A stretch of 11,336 nucleotides of DNA from AV133 sp035567015 (GTDB lineage: Bacteria; Verrucomicrobiota; Verrucomicrobiia; Chthoniobacterales; UBA10450). The stretch's first letter is position 1, and every line of letters starts with the position of its first letter. Where the stretch lies: NCBI GenBank assembly GCA_035567015.1, contig DATMPQ010000305.1, positions 1 to 11,336 of the forward strand, in the 5' to 3' direction. The position numbers and the translations under genes are program-made. Shown here in pieces: positions 5,778 through 11,336 of the stretch. The notes under the pieces were generated by a model. The model searched no databases. It was given only the letters and a program-made list of their open reading frames with translations, and had not been told where the DNA came from.

Positions 5778-8700
5778 TACGGATTAATCGTAAACGTCAT
5801 TGCGTTCGACGTGCCTCCGCCGGGCGGGGCGTTCACCACCGTCACCGAAGCTGTGCCGGGCATGGCGATGTCAGCGGCGGAGATGGAAGCCGTCAGCCTC
5901 GTCCGACTGGCGAACGTTGTGGTGCGTGCGGATCCGTTCCAATCCACCACCGAGCCCGAAACAAAATTCGAGCCGTTCACCGTGAGGGTGAAGGCTGGAC
6001 CTCCGGCCGTGGCGCTGCTGGGCGAGATCGAACTAATCGCGGGCACAGGGTTGTTGACAGTAAACGTCATTGCGTTCGACGTGCCTCCGCCGGGCAGGGC
6101 GTTCACCACCGTCACCGAAACTGTGCCGGCGGTCGTGATATCCGACGAAGGGACGGCGGCCGTGACCTGAGTGCTGCTGACAAAAGTAGTCGTTAAGACC
6201 AAACTGTTCCAATGTACCTTCGAGCCCGAAACGAAATTCGACCCGTTGACGGTGAGGGTGAAGGCTGGACCTCCGGCCGTGGCGCTGCTGGGCGAGATCG
6301 AACTAATCGCGGGCACTGGGTTGTTGACGGTAAATGTCTTGGGGGCCGATGTGCCGCCGCCTGGGCCAGGATTCGTAACAGTCACATGGATTGTTCCCGC
6401 CGTGGCGATGTCCGCCGCTGAAATCGCAGCCGTCAGCTGGGTGCTACTGGAGAACGTTGTGGTGCGCGCCGCTCCATTCCAATTCACCACCGAGCTCGCG
6501 ACGAAGCCCGAGCCATTCACCGTGAGCGTGAAGCCTGGGCCTCCAGCTGTGGCGCTGCTGGGCGAGATGGAAGTCACCGTTGGTCTTGGATTGTTGATCG
6601 TGAACGTGAGCGGATTCGATGCTCCCCCGCCAGGCGGCGGATTCGTGACGATGACAGGCACCGTGCCTGCGGTGGCCAGGTCCGAGGTCAGAATTTGGGC
6701 TGTCACCTGGACGCTGCTGACAAAGGTTGTGCTTCGCGCAGAGTTGTTCCAGCTTACGGTGGCTCCGGGCACGAAGTTCGAGCCATTTACCGTGAGTGTG
6801 AAGCCGGTTGAGCCCACGGTTTTGCTGGAGGGCGAAAGCGATGTCAGCACAGGCACGGGATTGCCAGCCCCAGCCACAAAAGCATTCCGCACTGATTGCG
6901 TGGTGCTCTCCGAGCCATTTTCATAGCCGCTGCTATAATAACCGCGAGCGCGGATGTAGAAGTTCTGTCCGGCCGAAAAGTTCAAACCTGTCAGGGTCCA
7001 GTTGCTGCCAGTCGCCGTGCCGTTGCCCAGGGGAGTGTAGTTTACATTGTCGGTTGAATACTCAAAGGTAACGCGCGTGAATTGCGGGCTGGAGCCGCTG
7101 CGCGTCCAGGTAATGGTGGTTTGCGTAACAGCCAAGTTTTGCAGCGCGGCGGTGTCGTTCGATAAACGAGCGAAAAGGCTGCGTGGCTGTCCGCCGATGG
7201 TGGTGAAAGGGCCGCCCGCTAAAATCTTGCCGTCCGCCTGCACCGCAATTGAATCGACCTCACCGTTCGCGTTCGGGTCGAACGAATCTGCCAAGCCGGT
7301 GGTGGAATCGAGCCGGGCGATGTAATTGCGCGGCTGTCCGCCGATGTTCGTGAAAAAACCGCCCGCTAAAATCTTGCCATCCGCTTGCACCGCGATTGAA
7401 TTGACAAGCGTGTTCGCGTTCGGGTCAAAGGAATCCGCCAACCCAGTGGTGGCATCAAGCCGGCCAATGCGGTTCCGCGGCTGCCCGCCGATGCTCGTGA
7501 AATAGCCGCCCGCTAAAATCTTGCCGTCCGCTTGCACCGTCATTGAATACACAAAATTGTTCGCGTTCGGATCGAACGAATCTGCCAATCCGGTGCTAGC
7601 ATCGAGCCGGGCGATGTAATTTCGCGTCTGTCCGCCGATACTCGTGAAAAAGCCGCCTGCTAAAATCTTGCCGTCCGCCTGCACCACGATTGAAAGGACT
7701 AGATCGTTCGCGCTAGGATTGAACGAATCTGCCAATCCGGTGCTGGCATCGAGCCGGGCGATACGGTTACGCGTCTGTCCACCGATGCTGATGAAACCCC
7801 CGCCCGCTAAAATCTTGGCGTCCGCCTGCACCGCCAGCGAGTCGACGCTACTGTCCGCGTTCGGGTCGAACGAATCAGCCGATCCGGTCGTGGCGTCTAG
7901 CCGGGCGATGCGGTTGCGTGTCTGTCCACCGACGCTGCTGAATACGCCGCCTACCAAAATCTTGCCATCCGCCTGTACCGCGATTGAAAGGACCTGACTG
8001 TTCGCGTTCGGGTTGAAGGCGGTGTCGAGCGTGCCGTCTGTGTTCAATCGTGCAATGTTGTTGCGCTCCGCGCCCAAAACGGTGGTAAAGGTCCCGCCGA
8101 TGAGAATTTTGCCGTCCGGTTGCACCGCGGTGGCGATAACTTGGCTACCGACGGTGCTGAGATCGAGCGTCTGGTCGAGCCTGCCGTCGGTTTCCAGCCG
8201 GGCGATGTTGTTGCGCGTCTGTCCGCCGATGCCGCTGAAAAACCCGCCCGCTAAAATCTTGCCGTCCGCCTGCACCGCAATTGAAAAGACATCACCGTTC
8301 GCGTTCGGGTCGAACGGATCTGCCAAGCCGGTTGTGGCATCGAGCCGGGCGATGTTGTTGCGCGTCTGTCCGCCGATGCTGGTGAACTGGCCGCCCGCTA
8401 AAATCTTGCCGTCCGGTTGCACCGCGACTGAACTGACACCACCGTGCTGCGGGTTCGGGTTGAACGAATCAGCCAATCCGGTGGTGGCATCGAGGCGGGC
8501 GATGGTAAGGCGCACCTGTCCGCCAATGGTGTAGAAAGCGCCGACCGCTAAAATCTTGCCGTCCGCCTGCACAGCGATTGAAACGACAGTATTGCTCGCG
8601 TTCGGGTTGAAGGAATCTGCCAAGCCGGTTGTGGCATCGAGCCGGGCGATGAAGTAGCGGTTGCGCGGCTGTCCGCCGATGCTGGTGAACTGGCCGCCCG

Positions 8701-9457
8701 CTAAAATCTTGCCGTCCGCCTGTACCGCAATTGAATAGACCTGACCGTTCGCGTTCGGGTCGAACGAATCTGCCAAGCCGGTCGTGGCATCGAGCCGGGC
8801 GATGCGGTTGCGTGGCTGTCCGCCGATGCTGGTGAAACGGCCGCCCGCTAAAATCTTGCCGTCCGTCTGCACCGCGATTGACGAGACAGTAAAACCATTC
8901 GCGTTCGGGTCGAACGAATCTGCCAAGCCGGTCGTGGGATCGAGCCGGGCGATGCGGTTGCGTGGCTGTCCGCCGATGCTCGTGAAAAAGCCGCCCGCTA
9001 AAATCTTGCCGTCCGTCTGCACCGCGATTGAATCGACCTCACCGTTCGCGTTCGGGTCGAAGGCCGTGTCGAGCGTGCCGTCCTGGTTCAGCCGGGCGAT
9101 GTTGTTGCGCGCCAGGCCCAAAACGGTGGTGAAGTTGCCGCCGATAAGAATCTTGCCGTCCGGTTGGACGACGACAACCTGAACCGTGCCGTTGGCGTTC
9201 GGATCGAAACCATCGAGCGCGGATTGCCCGCGCACCGCCGCCGCGCCACCCGCCAGCAGCACGGCAACGGAAAACAATAACAGCGTAGCTTTCTTAGCTT
9301 TAGATGCCGGATTTTTTCGCATGTTTCGCGAGCGCGGACTGAGGAGCGATTGATTAAGCGAAAGAAACGTCCGCGTAGGCTGGAACGGACTAGTTAACTC
9401 TGCAATTGACCGGTGGGGCTGTGGAAGCGAGCCCCAAAAAATCGGCATAATTTTCAT
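5777..9457 (-). CDS. Large secreted delta-60-repeat (DUF5122) / Fn3-like / IPT-TIG repeat protein
   Basis: The product is 1226 residues from ATG 9457, which has GAGGTG (9463-9468) at 5-base spacing. A basic stretch and hydrophobic signal segment occupy residues 46-78 (M-R-K-N-P-A-S-K-A-K-K then A-T-L-L-L-F-S-V-A-V-L-L-A-G-G), so ATG 9322 is the alternative start, lacking a ribosome site. Residues 85-774 are 14 repeats of about 49 residues with the core V-Q-x-D-G-K-I-L-A-G-G-x-F-T-S-I-G-G-Q-x-R-N-x-I-A-R-L-D (delta-60/DUF5122, beta-propeller class). Residues 775-865 look Fn3-like (F-E-Y-S-T-D-N-V-N-Y ... F-Y-I-R-A-R-G-Y-Y). Residues 866-1226 are four 90-residue IPT/TIG-like units (I-S-P-S-S-A-T-A-G-G ... 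L-T-V-N-G-S-N-F). No sorting tail or membrane anchor is seen at the C-terminus (ends T-F-T-I-N-P). A surface or secreted binding role is inferred; no catalytic motif is visible. Confidence 0.85.
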   Translation of the reverse strand: MKIMPIFWGSLPQPHRSIAELTSPFQPTRTFLSLNQSLLSPRSRNMRKNPASKAKKATLLLFSVAVLLAGGAAAVRGQSALDGFDPNANGTVQVVVVQPDGKILIGGNFTTVLGLARNNIARLNQDGTLDTAFDPNANGEVDSIAVQTDGKILAGGFFTSIGGQPRNRIARLDPTTGLADSFDPNANGFTVSSIAVQTDGKILAGGRFTSIGGQPRNRIARLDATTGLADSFDPNANGQVYSIAVQADGKILAGGQFTSIGGQPRNRYFIARLDATTGLADSFNPNASNTVVSIAVQADGKILAVGAFYTIGGQVRLTIARLDATTGLADSFNPNPQHGGVSSVAVQPDGKILAGGQFTSIGGQTRNNIARLDATTGLADPFDPNANGDVFSIAVQADGKILAGGFFSGIGGQTRNNIARLETDGRLDQTLDLSTVGSQVIATAVQPDGKILIGGTFTTVLGAERNNIARLNTDGTLDTAFNPNANSQVLSIAVQADGKILVGGVFSSVGGQTRNRIARLDATTGSADSFDPNADSSVDSLAVQADAKILAGGGFISIGGQTRNRIARLDASTGLADSFNPSANDLVLSIVVQADGKILAGGFFTSIGGQTRNYIARLDASTGLADSFDPNANNFVYSMTVQADGKILAGGYFTSIGGQPRNRIGRLDATTGLADSFDPNANTLVNSIAVQADGKILAGGFFTNIGGQPRNYIARLDSTTGLADSFDPNANGEVDSIAVQADGKILAGGPFTTIGGQPRSLFARLSNDTAALQNLAVTQTTITWTRSGSSPQFTRVTFEYSTDNVNYTPLGNGTATGSNWTLTGLNFSAGQNFYIRARGYYSSGYENGSESTTQSVRNAFVAGAGNPVPVLTSLSPSSKTVGSTGFTLTVNGSNFVPGATVSWNNSARSTTFVSSVQVTAQILTSDLATAGTVPVIVTNPPPGGGASNPLTFTINNPRPTVTSISPSSATAGGPGFTLTVNGSGFVASSVVNWNGAARTTTFSSSTQLTAAISAADIATAGTIHVTVTNPGPGGGTSAPKTFTVNNPVPAISSISPSSATAGGPAFTLTVNGSNFVSGSKVHWNSLVLTTTFVSSTQVTAAVPSSDITTAGTVSVTVVNALPGGGTSNAMTFTVNNPVPAISSISPSSATAGGPAFTLTVNGSNFVSGSVVDWNGSARTTTFASRTRLTASISAADIAMPGTASVTVVNAPPGGGTSNAMTFTINP
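5780..6862 (-). repeat. Four tandem 270-bp IPT/TIG-coding units
   Basis: Units lie at about 5780-6052, 6053-6322, 6323-6592 and 6593-6862, each starting N-P-x-P and ending T-F-T-(I/V)-N. The two C-terminal units share a 65-base identical run (5982-6046 and 6252-6316, offset 270) and another 70-base stretch with two differences (5790-5859 and 6060-6129). The part between is diverged. This mosaic points to recent duplication or gene conversion. Confidence 0.8.
7135..9205 (-). repeat. Fourteen tandem ~147-bp delta-60 repeats in two sets of seven
   Basis: Repeat lengths are 49-51 codons. Repeats 1 and 8 share a distinct variant (I-L-I-G-G-x-F-T-T-V-L-G ... N-N-I-A-R-L-N-x-D-G-T-L-D-T-A-F). Repeats 7 and 14 end in unusual forms (R-L-E-T-D-G-R-L-D-Q-T-L and R-L-S-N-D-T-A-A-L-Q-N-L). 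The remaining repeats are of the T-T-G-L-A-D-S-F type. The array is therefore 7 + 7. Confidence 0.85.
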
Positions 9458-9462
9458 ACCAA

Positions 9463-9468
9463 CACCTC
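9463..9468 (-). promoter_or_regulatory. Ribosome binding site deciding start 9457
   Basis: On the minus strand GAGGTG is followed by five bases and ATG 9455-9457. It matches the anti-Shine-Dalgarno complement (GGAGGTGA) over six bases. No comparable site precedes ATG 9322, which would give a conventional signal peptide. This supports the longer N-terminus. Confidence 0.55.
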
Positions 9469-9475
9469 AAGTTGT

Positions 9476-9496
9476 GTGAACGAACCTGTCGTTCAC
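9476..9496 (-). promoter_or_regulatory. Perfect 8-bp leader hairpin in the 5' UTR of the delta-60 gene
   Basis: GTGAACGA (9476-9483) and TCGTTCAC (9489-9496) are exact inverted repeats around a 5-base loop. The hairpin ends seven bases upstream of the Shine-Dalgarno site at 9463-9468. It could regulate translation or act as a protein-binding operator. No T-tract follows in the minus direction. Confidence 0.45.
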
Positions 9497-9560
9497 GGTT
9501 TCCCAGCGCGAAGAGAGCGAGGTGCTGAGCTGGAGACGCCTACGGACTTGACGCAGAGAT

Positions 9561-9589
9561 AGGGTGTTTGGCGCGCCGAGGAATGTCAA
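9561..9589 (-). promoter_or_regulatory. Candidate -35 box (TTGACA) upstream of the delta-60 gene
   Basis: TTGACA lies on the minus strand at 9584-9589, about 127 bases upstream of ATG 9457. At 17-base spacing the hexamer is CACCCT, a poor -10. A better CTATCT lies at 21 bases. The palindrome GGCGCGCC (9570-9577) sits in the spacer. Promoter function is uncertain. Confidence 0.3.
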
Positions 9590-9991
9590 GGTAAATTTGC
9601 GGTCTCAATCAGCCGTCACGGTTTAGCCGCATCAGCATCGAACGCAAACTCTTGGTCTCGCCGCGCGAGGTATGCGATCCAGAAGTTCATCCCGGAGTCA
9701 AAGGGGAAAACGATTAAAAGGCTGCACCGCGAGGATTCTGCCAAATCACTCGGCATTTAGGAAGCGGAATCGTTTGGGGTGTCCCCTTAGCCTGCCAGCC
9801 CGCTCCGACGATTCCTACGGCCAATTTACGGCCCGGCGCTGGCCATTCTAGCGAGTCGTCGTTCTGACCTACACGGATTGGCCTGTTCTGACTGCAGAAC
9901 TCTCATAGGAGAAGCAGCGAAGGCGCCCTTCGCTTTTCGATTCGGATCGCGCAGGAAGATTTCGTGATTAGATTTCACCTCGATCAATCCG
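9590..9991. other. Gene-free intergenic stretch
   Basis: No gene is supported on either strand. A plus-strand open stretch ending at 9758-9760 reads ...A-I-Q-K-F-I-P-E-S-K-G-K-T-I-K-R-L but has no start codon or family resemblance. A small GGGG/CCCC hairpin lies at about 9776-9787, and a strong hairpin lies at 9916-9937 (listed separately). No tRNA-like fold was noticed. Confidence 0.4.
9916..9937 (+). terminator. Strong hairpin with TTTT, terminator-like
   Basis: AGCGAAGG (9916-9923) and CCTTCGCT (9927-9934) form a perfect 8-bp stem with a 3-base loop, followed by TTTT counting the stem's last T (9934-9937). On the plus strand this looks like a weak intrinsic terminator, but no plus-strand gene ends nearby. 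It could instead be a leader attenuator for the gene at 9992 or a repeat element. Confidence 0.4.
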
Positions 9992-10471
9992 ATGCCTTCC
10001 GAACTACCGCTCGACGAAGATCGTCCCGGCGTTCCGATTGCGCCGCCGCTTCTATTCGTTCTACCGATCCTCGCATCGCTCGCACTCGAATGGCTTGTCC
10101 CGACCGGCTTTGTGCACGGCGCGCTCCGTTGGGTGCTTGGCACGCTGCTGGTCTTCGTCGGAATTGCGCTGAATGTCGGCGGATTCATTACGCAGAAACG
10201 CGCCGGCACTGATCCTATTCCGTTCAATCCGAGCACGCGCATCGTTGGGCACGGACTTTATCGCTTCACCCGCAATCCGATGTACATCGGTTTCGCTTTG
10301 TGGACGCTTGGGCTCGCGATCCTGGTCGATTCCGCGTGGATGCTGCTCGCCGTCCCAATCGGCCTCGTTCTCATCGATCGCATCATCATCACGCGCGAAG
10401 AACGATATCTCGAGCGCAAGTTCGGAGAGGAATATCTCGACTACAAACGCCGTGTTCGGCGCTGGATCTAG
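9992..10471 (+). CDS. Isoprenylcysteine carboxyl methyltransferase (ICMT)-family membrane protein
   Basis: The 159-residue product is a small integral membrane methyltransferase-family protein. Hydrophobic segments lie at about 17-37, 43-65 and 99-133. The family signature G-H-G-L-Y-R-F-T-R-N-P-M-Y (86-98) is followed by E-E-R-Y-L-E-R-K-F-G-E-E-Y and Y-K-R-R-V-R-R-W-I at the C-terminus. These form the S-adenosylmethionine-binding core of bacterial ICMT/PEMT-like proteins. The substrate is unknown in most bacteria and may be a phospholipid or other small molecule; true prenylcysteine methylation is not implied. ATG 9992 is the first start after an in-frame TGA (9968-9970); there is no clear Shine-Dalgarno site. 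Length is normal for the family. Confidence 0.85.
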   Translation: MPSELPLDEDRPGVPIAPPLLFVLPILASLALEWLVPTGFVHGALRWVLGTLLVFVGIALNVGGFITQKRAGTDPIPFNPSTRIVGHGLYRFTRNPMYIGFALWTLGLAILVDSAWMLLAVPIGLVLIDRIIITREERYLERKFGEEYLDYKRRVRRWI

Positions 10472-10502
10472 CGCACTGTCTCGACGGAATTCGGTAATTG
10501 GC

Positions 10503-10518
10503 GACAAACAGCTTTGTC
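10503..10518. terminator. Small hairpin between convergent genes
   Basis: GACAAA (10503-10508) and TTTGTC (10513-10518) pair perfectly around a 4-base loop, between the convergent stops at 10471 and 10568. It is AT-rich and lacks a T-tract on either side, so terminator function is doubtful. It may be a REP-like element. Confidence 0.25.
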
Positions 10519-10567
10519 TGTGTAGCCGGATTAATACCGTATTGAGTGAAACTCGCGGACATCACTT

Positions 10568-11336
10568 CTACGCATTTGAGAGGCAATCATCCAAACATGT
10601 GAGTAAGTGTAAGACTGTTTCTTCGGTCTCGTCGCCCATATTGGAGAGGCGAAAGGTTTTGCCCTGAATTTTGCCGTAGCCGGGATCGATGATCAGATGA
10701 TGTTTGGCCCGCAGACCGAGGGCGAGCTTCAGCACATCGATACCGCGATTGTTTTTGACGCAGGTGAGCGTTATCGACCTGAATCCTTCCTCGGCAAAGA
10801 AATCGAAGCCGGTACGACGGACCCACTCGTGCACGAACGCGTTGGTGCGCGCGTGTCGATCAAACCGCGCTTCGACGCCTTCCTTGAAAATTTCTTCGAG
10901 CTTCGATTGCAGCGCGTGAATGTGCGCGATGCTGGGTGTGCTTGGGGTCATCCATTCGGCTTGCTGTTTTTTGAATTCGAGAAAATCGAAATAGAAACCG
11001 CGATTCGGAATTTTCTCAGCGCGGACGAATGCTTTTTCGGAAACCGAGAACAACGAAAATCCGGGGGGAAGGGCGAGCGCTTTCTGCGCGCCGGTCAGCA
11101 TGACGTCAATGCCGAGCGCGTCCATCTCGATCTTAACGCCAGAGAAAGAGGAGACGGTGTCGACGATCAGCGCGACGTCAGGATATTTCGCGAGGACGGA
11201 GCAAATTTCCGGTAGCGGATTCATCACGCCCGTCGAGGTTTCGTTATGAATCAGCGTGACGGTGTCGAACTTGCCGGTGGCTAATTGTCGATCGATCGCT
11301 GTGTGATCGATGTGTTTGCCCCAATCGACTTGCAGA
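10568..11336 (-). CDS. Class V PLP aminotransferase (alanine/serine--glyoxylate type), 5' end truncated by window
   Basis: The frame is open from the window edge to TAG 10568-10570, giving 255 visible residues; the GTG at 11225-11227 is internal. Near the edge it reads T-L-I-H-N-E-T-S-T-G-V-M-N-P, a hallmark of the alanine-glyoxylate/serine-pyruvate group. Next are the PLP pyridine-N-binding Asp in I-V-D-T-V-S-S-F-S-G (Asp at 11159-11161) and the Schiff-base Lys in T-G-A-Q-K-A-L (Lys at 11081-11083). The substrate-carboxylate Arg is in F-R-L-S-N-M-G-D (Arg at 10649-10651). All key residues visible are present, so the enzyme is probably active in the cytoplasm, transferring amino groups between small amino and keto acids (glyoxylate/alanine/serine or phosphoserine). 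Which substrate pair cannot be told from this part. It converges with the ICMT-like gene. Confidence 0.85.
   Translation of the reverse strand, partial: LQVDWGKHIDHTAIDRQLATGKFDTVTLIHNETSTGVMNPLPEICSVLAKYPDVALIVDTVSSFSGVKIEMDALGIDVMLTGAQKALALPPGFSLFSVSEKAFVRAEKIPNRGFYFDFLEFKKQQAEWMTPSTPSIAHIHALQSKLEEIFKEGVEARFDRHARTNAFVHEWVRRTGFDFFAEEGFRSITLTCVKNNRGIDVLKLALGLRAKHHLIIDPGYGKIQGKTFRLSNMGDETEETVLHLLTCLDDCLSNA

Noticed and set aside
5516..6926. Plus-strand ORFs of 178-251 codons opposite the IPT units and running over the Nu1 remnant
   Set aside because: They are antisense shadows of the IPT-coding repeats; their composition (P-P-P-G, E-P-F-T-V) is the reverse reading of a well-supported gene.
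7047..9182. Several plus-strand ORFs of 90-170 codons opposite the delta-60 repeats, rich in P-P-A-K-I-L-P-S-A-C-T
   Set aside because: They are the antisense reading of the repeated V-Q-A-D-G-K-I-L-A-G-G core and repeat with the same period; the minus strand has one continuous 1226-codon frame with known domains.
7135..9205. CRISPR-like regular repetition
   Set aside because: The period is about 147 bp, it is a coding multiple of three and the repeats are degenerate and translated; no short exact repeats with unique spacers.
9826..10507. Minus-strand ORFs of 138-148 codons opposite the ICMT-like gene
   Set aside because: They overlap a plus-strand gene with clear family motifs and themselves show no recognisable domain.
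10697..11215. 172-codon plus-strand ORF opposite the aminotransferase
   Set aside because: Antisense of a gene with the PLP lysine, aspartate and arginine motifs intact.

Overview
The window looks like soil bacterial chromosome, most likely Verrucomicrobiota (Chthoniobacterales / 'Udaeobacter'-like). This rests on three things: a GC-rich genome with few clear Shine-Dalgarno sites, a very long delta-60-repeat secreted protein, and a secreted S74 'tail-fiber-domain' protein with NTA-x-G repeats of a kind common in that phylum. The taxonomic call is from recognition of families, not from a search.

Left edge (1-600): the 3' end of an RluA-type pseudouridine synthase is followed by a short, apparently broken N-terminus of a spermidine-synthase-like gene. 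Next comes a gene-poor stretch with two TTGTCGGC direct repeats and a doubtful 35-residue hydrophobic ORF. At 600-2798 lies an intact GmrSD-type (DUF262 + DUF1524 HNH) modification-dependent restriction enzyme with no methyltransferase beside it. The order core gene / broken gene / repeats / defence gene suggests an island edge.

Middle (2799-5776): after a spacer, a phage-type terminase small subunit (Nu1-like, 3135-3719, +) converges with a secreted S74-chaperone protein (3721-5022, -), with one base between the two stop codons. The junction of this pair (the 3' ends of both genes) occurs a second time at 5414-5742, about 91% identical by eye and with both reading frames intact. It is a remnant of a paralogous Nu1/S74 pair.

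Right middle (5777-9457, -): a 1226-residue secreted protein has an N-terminal signal segment, 14 delta-60 (DUF5122) repeats that fall into two sets of seven, an Fn3-like region and four 90-residue IPT/TIG-like domains. A REP-like hairpin sits on its stop codon, and the S74 remnant lies in the same frame beyond that stop. Its 5' leader has a good Shine-Dalgarno site and a perfect 8-bp hairpin.

Right edge (9992-11336): two housekeeping-like genes converge. One is a small isoprenylcysteine-carboxyl-methyltransferase-family membrane protein (+). The other is a class V PLP aminotransferase of the alanine/serine-glyoxylate type (-, 5' end outside the window).

No tRNA, rRNA, CRISPR array, integrase or transposase was seen. 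The genes do not form one operon. The window reads as core genes flanking an accessory stretch of defence, phage-derived and repetitive surface-protein genes.
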